Source: Diphasiastrum complanatum (lineage: Eukaryota > Streptophyta > Lycopodiopsida > Lycopodiales > Lycopodiaceae). Taken from it: a stretch of 64,000 bases of DNA. A model generated the notes under the pieces. That model was given only the letters and a program-made list of their open reading frames with translations. It did not search any database and was not told the DNA's origin. The stretch lies in contig CM055095.1 in the NCBI GenBank assembly GCA_029204225.1, forward strand, positions 10,819,506 through 10,883,505. The letters run 5' to 3'. Of this stretch, positions 22,116 through 33,060 are shown piece by piece. The translations under genes were made by a program, and so were the position numbers. How positions within the stretch are numbered: position 1 is the first letter of the stretch; each line of letters starts with the position of its first letter.

Positions 22116-23222
22116 TCAACAAACTTTAAGTACAGAAAGCTTTGATCTAAACTTATCAAACTTTTCTCCAACAAGTGGCTTAGTGAAAATATCAGCTAGT
22201 TGTTCTTCCGTACTACGATGAACAACATGAATTTCATAGTGAAAATATCAGCTAGTTGTTCTTCCGTACTACAATGAACAACATGAATTTCATAGTGAAA
22301 ATATCAGCTAGTTGTTCTTCCGTACTACAGTAAACAACATGAATTTCACGACTCAGAAGCCTCTCACGTATAAAGTGATACTGAATCTCAATGTGTTTGG
22401 TTCTCGCATGGAACACTGGACCCTTTGCTAGCTAAATGCCACTCTGACTATCGCTATGTAATGTCGTGGGATTTTTCTGCTTCATGCCAACTTCTTCCAA
22501 GATTTGTCTCAACCATATAGCTTCCTATGTTGCACTACACATTGCCTTATACTGTGTTTCTGTGGTGGATAGAGCAATTGTACTTTGCTTCTTACTAGAC
22601 TAGGAAAAGCAACTACCACAAAACTGGAATACATACCCTATGGTGGATCTACGATCATCATAGTCACCTCCCCAATCTGCATCCACATAGCCACACAACT
22701 CAGGTAAACCATCATGCTTCCTGTAAATCAAGCCATAATCTGAAGTGCCTTTTACATAACGCAAAATGTGTTTAGATGCCTTCTAATGCATTTCCATAGG
22801 TGCTATCATAAACTGACTTACAATGCCAACAACATAGCATATATCTGGTCTAGTCGTGGTGAGGTAAATCAAGCTCCGTACTAACTACCTATACATCATA
22901 GCATTAAATGATTGTGACTCATCAAGCTTAGAAAGCTTTTTACTTGGTTCAATAGGAGTATTTACTAGTTTGCAATCCTGTAATCTAAACCTGTGCAACA
23001 ATTCTTTGACTTCACCTGTGTTAAACCCACTTCGTGTCCTTTTTGCCACACCTCTACTCCAAGGCAATAATGCATCAGGGGCATGTCATCTCGAATTGTT
23101 CCATGAAGTCTTTCTTGATCATGTCTATCATCTCTTGATTATTTCCTGTAATAATCAAGTCATGAACATAAAGAGCAATCAAAGCAACCATACCATCAAA
23201 GCATAAGACATATAGATTTGGA
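22116..23222 (-). pseudogene. Copia reverse transcriptase C-terminus and RNase H
   Basis: The minus-strand translation shows the RT end, with the YVDD catalytic motif changed to YVHD. It is followed by LIYLTTTRPDI, the RNase H segments VDADWGGD, SKKQSTIALSTTE and HSDSQSG, then FHARTKHIE and ADIFTKPL, with a stop at 22,116. Several stops interrupt it, and a 56-bp triplication (22,181-22,348) disrupts the end. At about 23,223 it is fused directly to integrase sequence, so the post-core integrase region and most of the RT were lost by an internal deletion. Confidence 0.85.
22181..22348. repeat. 56-bp tandem repeat, three copies
   Basis: The unit starts at 22,181, 22,237 and 22,293 (exact 56-bp period) with one or two differences between units. 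It lies inside copia RNase H sequence, and 56 is not a multiple of three, so it shifts the frame. Confidence 0.93.
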
Positions 23223-24310
23223 TCAGAATGTGTTCTTAAAGGTCATGAAATAGAAGGCTTTACCTGAGGACATGGTCCTCATAGGCCCGCATAAATTTGT
23301 GTGGATCAAATCCAGGATGTTCTTTGCCCTTGCAACACCCCCTTTATTGAACTTCTCTTGATGCTGCTTCCCATATACACATGACTCGCACATCAATTTC
23401 AAGTGGTCTTCTATAGTAGGCGATCCTATTACCATCTCCAATTTTCTCATCAACTGAGGCTTCCTAAGTTCAAGTGACCAAGCCTCTTATGCCACAACTC
23501 AGTTTGCGATGAAATGGATGATACGAGTCCATGTTGCCCCTTGATTGTAGCATTCAACATGTACAATTTTGTATTGGGCTCCCTTACTCCATCCGCAATA
23601 ATTTTAAACTTTTGGTTCACATCCTTCACAAAGCAACGATCATGGGCGAATTCTACTTTCAACATTTGATCAGTAATGACTCCAACAAAAAGTAGATTTT
23701 TCTTCAAACCTAGTACATAAAGTACCTCCCTGATCATCTTGCTTTTGCCATCAGGTAGTTGGATTGAAACAATGCATATCCCCTTGATCTTGCACACATC
23801 TTCATTTGCTTGTGAAACAGACGTTCCATTATCCAACACTTTCAAGCTACTAAACCAATTTTTATTACCTATCATGTGTCTTGTGGCTCCCGAGTCAATA
23901 TACCACGCTTGATCATCCTGATTTGATGACAATGCATATATGAAGATGCTAGAGTCTTCAATCTCACCCTCATCAACAAGGCTACCTGCTTGTTTTGGTT
24001 TTCCCTTGCCTTGTTCCTTCAGGAATTTGTGACATTCACTCTTCCAATGGCCCTTTTTACCACAATGGAAGCACTTGCCCTTCTTCTTGGTCTTACTAGA
24101 AGATCCCTCATCCTCCTAGGTCTTGGCAAATTGTTGTTTAGACTTCTTCTTGCCCTTGCCCTTGCTTTGTTTCTGGCATGTCGCAAGTGCCTGATCGTCA
24201 GTATTTTGACGTCTAGCTTTCACCATTTTTTGCCATCGCTCTTCCTGCATCAAGATTCATGTGAGCTCACCAAATGTTGGCAATCATTCTCTTGATGCTA
24301 TTCCACTCAC
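23223..24310 (-). pseudogene. Copia gag knuckle, protease and integrase N-terminus
   Basis: Read on the minus strand from 24,310: a broken basic gag segment, a CX2CX4HX4C knuckle (CFHCGKKGHWKSEC), a protease with the normal WYIDSGATRHM catalytic Asp, a pre-integrase region with LWHKRLGHLN, and the Cys pair CESCVYGK. The beginning of the integrase core follows (LDLIHTNLCGP, first catalytic Asp replaced by Asn), and the sequence then breaks at 23,223. Together with 22,116-23,222 it forms one internally deleted element of a lineage distinct from the intact element at 57-63 kb. Confidence 0.87.
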
Positions 24311-24337
24311 AAACATCTGATAGGGTTCTGCAATGCC

Positions 24338-25325
24338 GCACAATGTGGAATCTCTATCAAATGGATGTGAAAAATGCTTTCTTGAATGGCTACTTGGAGG
24401 AGGAAATATACATGTTGCAACCCGAGGGCTTCATCAAGGATGGTGAGGAGGACAAGGTTTGCCACTTAAGGAAGAGTCAGCAAGCACCTAGAGCTTGGTA
24501 CTCTAGGTTGCATGATTTTCTCTACTCTCTTGGCTTTGTGATTAGCTCTTATGAGCCTTCTTTGTATGTCAAATGTAATGATGGAATGATCATCATTTTA
24601 GTACTTTATGTTGAGGATATCATATTGACAGGAAATGATGGTGAAGGCATAAGAAATGTTAAAGTTTTCTTGTCTAGTGTATTCAAGATGGTAGATCTAG
24701 GACTTCTTAAGTTCATATTTGGAATAGAAGCTACTAGAGGTAGTGGTTTTACTTTTATAAGTCAATCTAAGTATGTTACTTCCATTCTTGCAAGATATGG
24801 CATGAAAGATTGTAAGGTAATTGACACCCCTATGGGGCAAGTTTTTGTAAAGTTGACATCACACTCAACTAATAGCCTCCTTAATCTATTTGACAATCAC
24901 TAGACCAGATTTGAGTTATAGTGTAAGCAAGTTCAGTCAATCTATGCAAGGTACCTGGATGCATCATTGGAAAAGTGCCAAGAGAGTGCTTAGAGATGTC
25001 TGTTCTACTAGATTTTTTGGCATTCTCTATCAGGGATCTAACTTGTACTTGAGAGCATTTTTAAATTCAGATTTTGCAGGAGACAGATAGATAGAAGATC
25101 CATAAGTGCATTTGTCACTTTTCTTTGTGGAGGAGTGATATCTTGGTTTTCCAAAAAGAAAGATACAATTTCTCTTACCTCTTGTGAAGTCAAGTACAAG
25201 GCATTGACTTCAACAACCAAAGAACCCCTATGGCTAAGAAGACTTTTCATGGAGCTTCAAGTCCTAAATGCCAAGGACGTCCCTTGAATCTATTGTGACA
25301 ATCAAGCTTCTCAACAAATTGCTAC
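24338..25325 (+). pseudogene. Copia RT/RNase H, copy A
   Basis: Begins in RT (LYQMDVKNAFLNG), continues through YVED, a mutated YVDD, then GMKDCK and ITRPDLSYSVSKFSQ to RNase H (NSDFAG, LTSCEVKYKALTSTT). It stops abruptly near 25,325, where integrase sequence of copy B begins. A small internal deletion and a frameshift lie near 24,845-24,895 and a TAG at about 25,088. Like copy B it lacks four residues in the usual KSLYGLKQAPR motif (RKSQQAPR), a shared derived change. Confidence 0.88.
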
Positions 25326-25329
25326 CCCT

Positions 25330-26963
25330 TGAAAAGTCACACAAGAATTTTTACAAGATATCTTTAACAAGATCTACCTCACCTTTAGATCTTATCCATT
25401 CAAATGTACATACTTTTTCTCGTGAAAGTAACGGAGGTGCTTTAATGTATGTGGCTTTTATAGATGATTGTACTAGATACACTTAGATTGAATTATTGCC
25501 TAAGAAAAGCCTTGTATATGAAGCTTTTGTAAAGTTTAAGTCTCTACTGGAAAAGCAACTTAGTTCTTGCATCAAAGTTCTAAGATGTGATAATGGAGGA
25601 GAGTATATCTCCAACAAGATGAGAGACTTTTGTGAGATTAATGGCATTAAGAGAGAACTCACTTGTCCTTACACCCCCCAACAAAATGGGTGTGGCCGAG
25701 AGGAAAAATAGGAGTCTTTAAGACCTGATGTATCTCTACCCATCACTTTTTGGGGGGAGGCCATAACTTGTGCTAATTACTTATGTAATAGGCTTCCTAG
25801 TAGTGCTATTGGTGGGATCTCACCATATCAAGCTTTGTTTGGCAATAAGCCCAATGGAAAAGATTTTGAAGTGTTTGGATGTATATGTTATGTCCATATT
25901 CCTTTGGAAACAAGAAGGAAAGAAGATGCAACTTCCTTCAAAGATATATTTGTAGGCTATAGTGAAAATAGCAAAGGATATAGGATATTTGATCGTATTT
26001 CAAAGAAAGTAAAAGCTAGCAAGGATGTCTTGTTTGATGAATCTCAAAGTTACAAGCTGTCTCCAAATGCATCTAATCCCTTAGGTGATGAAGATCTTGC
26101 AACACCCAAGGAGGAGCCTCTTGAAAATGATCTTTTGGAATATCAAAATCAAGTTCCAAAGGAGCCGAGAAGATCCACAAGGAGCAAGGCCGAGCCTTCA
26201 AGGCTCACATACTTTGAGAAAGGGAAGCAAAGGGAAGACACATCTCCTTCTACCTCTTACTCTTTTCTAACCACAATGCTTGAAGAGCCATCATGTTATA
26301 AAGATGCAAGTAGATCACAAGTTTGGAGAGACGCAATGCAAGTAGAGTTTGATGCTTTGATAGATAATCAAACTTGGAATCTTGTACACGTTCCATATGG
26401 GAAGAAGCCACTTGCATGTAAGTGGATCTATAGATTAAAGTACAATCAAGATGGGTCTATAAGCTAGTAAAAAGCTAGATTGGTTGCTAAGGGGTTTCTT
26501 CAAACTAAAGGTATAGATTATGAAGAAACATTTGCTCCTATAGCAAGGCTTGTAACCATTAGATTGATCATTTGTATTGCTACTTTATTTAAGTGGAATC
26601 TCTACCAAATGGATGTGACAAATGCTTTTTTGAATGGCTACTTGGAGGAGGAAATATACATGTTGCAACCCGAGGGCTTCATCAAGGATGGTGAGGAGGA
26701 CAAGGTTTGCCACTTAAGGAAGAGCCAGCAAGCACGTAGAGCTTGGTACTCTAGGTTGCATGATTTTCTCTACTCTCTTGGCTTTGTGATTAGCTCTTAT
26801 GAGCCTTCTTTGTGCATCAAATGTAATGATGGAAAGATCATCATTTTAGTACTTTATGTTGATGATATCATATTGACAGGAAATGATGGTCAAGACATAA
26901 GAAATGTTTCAAGTTTCCTTGTCTAGTGAATTCAAGATGGTAGATCTAGGACTTCTTAAGTTC
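25330..26963 (+). pseudogene. Copia integrase to RT, copy B (5' part of a split element)
   Basis: Integrase core with Asn at the first Asp (IHSNVH), an intact CDNGGEY motif, and PQQNG with a frameshift after it. Then comes the post-core region (KISKKVKASKDVLFDE), a linker, and RT from WRDAMQVEFDAL through KWIYRLKYNQDGS, a TAG, and YVDDIILTG (normal catalytic Asp pair) to KMVDLGLLKF. Homology stops at about 26,963 and resumes at 38,087, so the element is split by the 11.1-kb block described separately. It carries the same four-residue deletion at RKSQQARR as copy A. Confidence 0.88.
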
Positions 26964-26964
26964 C

Positions 26965-29822
26965 AAATTCATTCACTTTTAAAAAAAATGAAAATACTTA
27001 AAAAATTTGCCACGTGTGGCACTACCATGCCTAATTTTTTTCTGTCATGCTCTCATTTCAGGCTGACATTTTTCATTTTTCCCGAAAATGCCGACACTTG
27101 TTCGGGCACTTCCATTTTTGCCTATTTCGCACATGCAAAAAAATGCAACACCTAAAATGTCATATTTGAATACTGTGAAAAAGTCGACAAATGTGTGGAA
27201 ATCAACAAGTTCGATTGTTTTCACTAGACTGTGTAAATTTTATTTTTGCGTAGTCCAAAACTCAAGTCTCCGAGTTGGACTTTTGCGAATTTTGCGAAAT
27301 ACTTATTGTATTTTGTGTTCTTTGTTTTTTTAGTTAAGTTCACTTTATACCTTTAAGGAACGAAGGTCCTTTCCAATTTAATGCACTATCATATCATTAA
27401 GAACCTTTGCTGATTCGTTCTTTTTCCATGTTCATTTTTTTTCTTTTTTTCTTATTTTTACTACTATGTTTGCTATGATCAAACACCTTCGTTACTATCA
27501 CGCATGCTGAAGCTTTCATTTCTTAGTTATCACGCATTGATTTGAAGCTCTTCCAATGGCTACAAGCAATACCATTACCTTCACAACCCACCTGAAACCT
27601 ATACTACTTGTGTTGCATCCTTTAGCAACCAGAGCCATAATGAAAACCTTTTGCAATTTGGTCCATTCAAAAGTGTGCCATGAGCTAGTTCACAATCTAG
27701 ATGAGACCAAAGATGGCCACATATGTATCATAGTCCAAAACACACCAATAGTTATTATAGAAAATTTATAGTGCCAAGCCTTAGGCTTATGGATAGATGG
27801 TAGAATCCCCATCACCAAGGCAGACTATATCATGCGAAGTGGAGCAATTCACGAGAAGAGGGAATATCTTATATTATAGACCCAAATCTCAAAATCCTCA
27901 TCCAATTTGCCATCTCTTCCATATTTTTACCAAAGTACGAGTATACAATATCCGCTACCAACAAGGAGCTGGATGAAGCTCACATTGAGATGACACAAAA
28001 GAACCAAGCCCTAGAAGAAGCAAAGGGCAGATTTGACACAACTCTCGAAGCATTGGAAGATTTACAGGAGCAGGCAGATCAGTTTAAAAAATATAACTTG
28101 CTTCTCAAACAGTAGATTCAAACCCTTCAAGGGTCGCTGCAACATGAGCGACACACTCAAAGCACACTACAAAAATCAAATAAAGTGTTGGAATAACGAC
28201 TGGGAGCTGTTACTACTGATAAAAAAACAGCCGAAGCCAAGCAGAAGCAGCTAGAGGATTCCATCCAGCTGTTCCTCAGAGATGCTGAAACAAGGCATTG
28301 TTATTTACAAAGGTAAGCTGAAGATTTTATGGAACATCAGTGCCGAGACAACCCTAGCAGCCTGTGTTTCCCATGGAATATATAGAATTATCCTGCTACT
28401 TTGAAGAATGTCCAGCAGAATATTATCAATTCCTTTCAGCTTCGATATCTCCAGCCTCTCATGAAGGAGTATGAGAAATTGAAAGAATAATTGGAAGAGG
28501 CCAAGTTCAACTCGAGCTCAAGCCAAGCTCAAGCCAAATCCATGTTATTGAATAAAAATCAGTACCGAAGAAAGATAAAGCCATCCAGGCTACCTTTCCT
28601 ATCATGGCAAAGGAAGACAAATCTATTCAAACGTCAAATTTTTATGTGCCGAAAGAAGATAGAGCCAGCCAGACCTAACCCTTGGCAAAGCAAGATCAGT
28701 CTACCCAGCCTACCCAACAAGATCAGTTTACCCAGACTGATGCCGAAGCTACAAAAGTATTACCTTGTGCTATTGAAGTTTCTCCACAGCCGTCGACAAC
28801 CCAAGCTGTAGTGCCATCTAGAAGAACAAGGTACCATACTTACTATTGAAGACGATGTTTTAGCAATTTCACCAAGACCTAACCACCTTCTTTCCCCCTT
28901 TGTATAGTCCATAACTCGAAGGCTAGATTACCTTTTCTTACCTAGACTTTTTGGATTTACTCAAGAACAATGAGAAAGACCTTTGACTTATTCCAATTTG
29001 TATCATATTTTTGGGCCAAATTAACAATTCGCCAAAAAGACATATTAGCCCTAGCCATTGTACACAACCAATTCAATGCTCAAATTGAGCATTATCAATT
29101 TGATTATAGGATGCTTATGCTTGTATGTTCTTGAGTAACTTAGACAAACTAAAAATAGTATTTTGCCTGCTTTGGATGAGCATGTGAATAACCTAAATAC
29201 TGTAAATATTTTTGAGGTTTATGGAGTCAAATCTAGCACCAATGTTGTCCCTATTTCAATCTCCAACTTACCATATTTTCATGATATGTGGTCAATATTC
29301 ATAGATTGGGAAGCAAATTATTGCCAATACCTAAAAGGATTGAAGGAACAAAATTCACTTCGATCCATAAACCTGATTACAAAGCCCTATTATACATACA
29401 ACTACCCAAGCTTCACATCTCTTATCTCCTATGGACTTCTATCAACTAGACAACTGTGCATAAATGGAGCCTATACCAAATATAAATATGAAGCCTTATC
29501 CCTAATAGTTCCGTCTGCTGAAATGGCTGAAATATTGTCTAGCTAGTTGGTATATTCATGTTGAGAATAATACATTGATTGATGCACCACTTGACCCATT
29601 CGGAAATAAACGAGTAGAGGTTATCTAAACAGGCTTGCATTGAAAGAAGATTATCTCAAGACGAATGACTACTTCCTCACTACAATTGGCAAGACAGTTG
29701 AACAAGTCAATGAAAAAAGAGCAAGCAAAAGCAATCTTCCTCATAAAACCAGCAAGCAGAAAAAGAGCTAGGAGGAATTCAGTCAGTGCTCGCGAGCTGC
29801 TTCACAAGTGAGGAGGGGGGTA
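26965..29822 (+). mobile_element. Coiled-coil element E1 (no pol seen)
   Basis: First of two long copies (the other is 41,650-44,339). Broken frames give an N-terminal ORF from ATG 27,556 (MATSNTITF), a coiled-coil segment rich in Glu/Gln/Lys (about 27,950-28,315: KELDEAHIEMTQKNQALEEA and following), and a Gln-rich QDQSTQPTQQDQ-type segment. Then come a KTFDLFQFV stretch near 28,980 and a last frame (29,163-29,546, PALDEHVNNLNTVNIFEVYG). An A/G-rich tract (GAGGAGGGGGG, 29,809-29,820) precedes an LTR-like start at 29,823. No protease, RT or integrase motif lies between the edges. E1 keeps 351 bp (29,360-29,710) that E2 lacks. I do not recognise the family. Confidence 0.55.
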
Positions 29823-30170
29823 TGTGGAGGCCTATAATCCCACCCGATCCTCGTATTTTTCATATAATGTTAATTTTTTGAATTTTTGCACATGTAAATA
29901 TGTGATAGAGCCCTTGCAAGTTAGAATTTTATTTAGACGCATTTTAAGTTGCAATATTTCAGAGCGATATGTAGATGTTCCCAACAGATACCCTAACGGT
30001 TGGTGAGCGATGCTCTAGCCTAGTGTACGCCTCTATAAGAGTGACACCAGCGCAGTTGTATACACGCAGAGATTTTCATAACACACCAATCTGTATTTTG
30101 GAGGGAAAAAGAGCCTAAAATCTCATCAGATTTTAATATCTCCAAGACCAGTGTGAACTAATCCTTGCAT
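29823..30170 (+). mobile_element. LTR-like sequence following E1
   Basis: Starts TGTGGAGGCC right after the purine tract; the first 165 bp recur in E2 (44,175-44,339). A TATA-like CTCTATAAGAG lies at about 30,029-30,039. The 3' limit is not fixed. Because a gag gene in the same orientation follows about 1 kb later, it may serve as both the 3' LTR of E1 and the 5' LTR of the downstream gag element. Confidence 0.45.
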
Positions 30171-30199
30171 GACTGGCAACAGCTCCAGGGTGTCCCAGA

Positions 30200-31010
30200 C
30201 CAGTAGAGAAGCCTGTGAGAGTTACTTCCAAGCAGATTACAAAAATCAGAGAAAAATCATAAAAAATTCAAAAAAATTCAAATCTTCATAAGAACTCTCG
30301 CAGAGCCCTCCGAAGTTCCATCTCAGTGAGAGCAGGCACAAAGAAGCTTGCAAGAGTTGGTTTGATGTTTAAGTGCCTGTGCGAGAGTTCCCAGTGTGAA
30401 AAAGATGGGAAAGTACTAGAGAACCCTCGCAGACACCAAAATTTTCAGTTCCACTGGGCAAGAACTCTTGTAGAAGATTTTGAAGTTCCATCTCTTTGAG
30501 ACAAGGACACAGAAAAGCCTGCGAGAGTTAGTTTGATTCCAGTGAGCAGAAATTGCATTTAAGTGCTAAAAAGTCACTAAAAAGTGAAGATCCAGCAAAT
30601 CCTTCCAATAAGAGCTCTCACGGGACTCTCAACTGATTCAAAATGTTAATTCCCATCAATGATGAAGCCTGCAAGAGTTAGTATAGAGATTTGGTGAAGA
30701 TCAAGCCAAAATAGTGGTTTTGAACCCTCGCATACAGTGAAATTTTCACTTAGTGTGAGAGTTAACTCTCGCAGAGAATTCCATAGTCAGATCTGACCCA
30801 GATTCAACTACTATGATCCTTGCAAGAGTTACTTCCCAAAGATCCGAGACATATCAAGGTTTTTATCTGCAAAAATAGCTAAGAAACCCTTGCACAGCCA
30901 ACCCTCGCACAAGAGAACCCTTGCAGACTAGATCAGTGGAAAGATCTCATCATATCCAGCTACTGTCAAAATTTCAAGTCAATCAATGCAAGGAGTAGAA
31001 AGCTATCAAG
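30200..31010 (+). repeat. Leader with repeated CTCGCAGAG / GCGAGAGTT motif
   Basis: At least 13 short variants, half as AACTCTCGCAGA or AACCCTCGCAGA and half as the complement TGCGAGAGTTA, spread over 0.8 kb between the LTR and the gag start. At 30,760-30,790 two occur as a direct palindrome around GTTAAC. The arrangement could fold into many alternative hairpins in the RNA leader. Confidence 0.7.
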
Positions 31011-31148
31011 GAAAACCCACCATACAAGGCCTAAATTTCACTTCCGGCCGATCAAATTGATCAGATCCTTAAGATCCAGACTGCATCCCACTGTACAAGC
31101 AAGATCCAACTACTTTGGAACCCACCATCAGATGAATCTGAGATCTGG

Positions 31149-31667
31149 ATGATCAGTAGCAAGAAGGATAACAAATCAAGCACCACACCTTCCCAAATTA
31201 GCAGCTATGCAAAAAGAGGCAGAACAGAACCAGCGCCAATGGAACCAATGGGCCAACCCGTATTTGTCGCTCCCTTGCAAGTAGTCTGGAGAGCACCATG
31301 GATGGAAATACCAAAATACGATGGATCATCAGATCCCATCCGTTTCATCCAAATCTACTAGCGAGCTTGCAAAATCTACAGTGAACGGACACCTGTGAAA
31401 AAAAAATTGATGCTGTTCTCCATGTCCTTATTAGTAGTAGCTCAGGATTGGTTTTTCAACCTATCAGAGGAAGAAAAATCCACTTGGAAAGCGGTTAAGG
31501 TGGCTCTAATTACGCGCCTTAAACCAAGAAAGTTCCTGGAAGACCCGTTTCTCTTATTGAGCAAAGTCAAGATGGGAAAACGAGAAAAACATGTGGATGT
31601 CCCTCCATACAAATTCCAAAAACAAACGTTTAGTGGTCGAGAAACTGTGGCAGCAACCAAATTTTGA
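31149..31667 (+). pseudogene. Ty3/gypsy-type gag (capsid-like) fragment
   Basis: The translation shows the retrotransposon-gag pattern: IPKYDGSSDPIRFIQIY, a TAG, then ACKIYSER, an MSLLVVAQDWFFNL block (family: SL-x-G-x-A-x-x-W-F-x-x-L), STWKAVKVALITRLKP, and a short tail. After about 31,667 no gag, protease or pol sequence follows. The upstream start near 31,149 lies after a long repeat-filled leader. One in-frame stop and the missing pol make it inactive. Confidence 0.75.
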
Positions 31668-31906
31668 AATTGTCATCACAATCCAACATATTGGGGACCA
31701 TTGCAATGCAACGATCAGAGACATGGTGGAGCAATCGTGGCCAAAATTTTAACAAAAATCTGATAGGTGACATGGACGTCAAAATCTGATGGACGTCGGA
31801 TTTCAACATCTGCATCAACAATCTAACACCTAAAATAGTCAATGGGACTTTTGTACGACTGATCAAATGTCGAATTGCGATAGATTTTGGCATGTTAGGA
31901 TGTTAA

Positions 31907-31945
<39 letters not shown>

Positions 31946-32527
31946 GAAACATATGTGGGGTGTGTGTAAGATTTGTGTAAATGATGATAAATAGTGAGAG
32001 AAAAAGTAAATGATGATATAAAGTGACAGAAAAGTAAATGATGACAAGAGAGAGAGAGAGAGAGAGAGAGAAAGTCTAAGAATTTGTTGGAATATTGGAT
32101 TTGTTATAATGGTAAAATGTTAAAACTACAAAAGAATAGAGGAGAAATGTAAACAGTACAAAGATGAGCGGAAGAGAGAGAGACAGAGAGAGTTGTAAGA
32201 ATGTTTGAATGTTAAAATTTAACGTAGAATAAACTGTAAGATAGAATGATGGATTTATTTTGTGAAATAAATGATGAGAGATAGAGAGAATTTTTTTTTT
32301 GTTAGAATGTAAGAAGTTTGATTGTGAATCAAACAATGTCAATTTGTGAATTTGGTAGAATAGAGTAGAATGAGATCAGAGTATATGCTTTATGGTGAAA
32401 TAAAACAAATTTGCCATGAATTATTTGTGAGAAGGGTTTAGGATTTAAGTGTTTTGTATTGTGGTGAGGGTTTACAATTTAGGATTATAGTTATAACATA
32501 TTACTTACAAGCTTTTGAGCTTTGAAG
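31668..32527. repeat. Microsatellite-rich spacer
   Basis: (GT)n at about 31,911-31,942, (GA)n at about 32,049-32,071, and AG-rich runs to 32,290 with repeated GAATGTTAAAA/TAAATGATGA phrases. No coding sequence was recognised. Confidence 0.8.
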
Positions 32528-33060
32528 TTAATAAACCCTTAATTCTTTGATCTTGTATAATGTATTCACAACCACAATAACATATTGTGACATTTGCTTG
32601 TAACGATGTTTCAATTTTATTAGAGTGTTAAACGGGCAAAATGCCGTATCTTGCGATGTTGCATTGCACAGATGGCAAAATCTATGTGTCAATATCAGAT
32701 TTTGCTTTAGGACTGGACACTTGTTCGCTATATGGTTTTGCGTGCACACTGAACACCATACATTTTCTCGTCGTGGATACTGTAGATGGTTTGGTTCTGG
32801 TTGATATGGCGTTACTCCTACAGCTCCTTGTAAGGCTTTCAGTTTCTGATCAAACTGTGCCGTAAGTTGCTCCATCTGTTGTTTGTGTAATTTTGTCATT
32901 TGATCCAACAACAGTTCTGTGGATAGAGCTGATGTGTTTGATGATGAAGATGCTATCGAGGGAGTAGGAGTGTGGGTGGATGGATATTCGTCGTCAGATC
33001 TCTCATCCTTTTCCCTGATGGCATCTTCCATAGCTTCTTGAAGAGTAGCGTACTTCTCTT
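32528..33060 (-). pseudogene. Gag-type protein with two Cys/His knuckle motifs
   Basis: The minus-strand frame reads an acidic N-terminus (EDAIREKDERSDDEY), a Ser/Thr/Pro-rich linker, a coiled-coil-like LDQMTKLHKQQMEQL segment, then CSVCTQNHIANKC (CX2CX3HX4C, one residue shorter than the usual CX4H) and CHLCNATSQDTAFC. This resembles the nucleocapsid end of a retroelement gag. No capsid or pol sequence is adjacent. It lies inside the 11.1-kb nested block, opposite in strand to the 31.1-kb gag. Confidence 0.6.
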
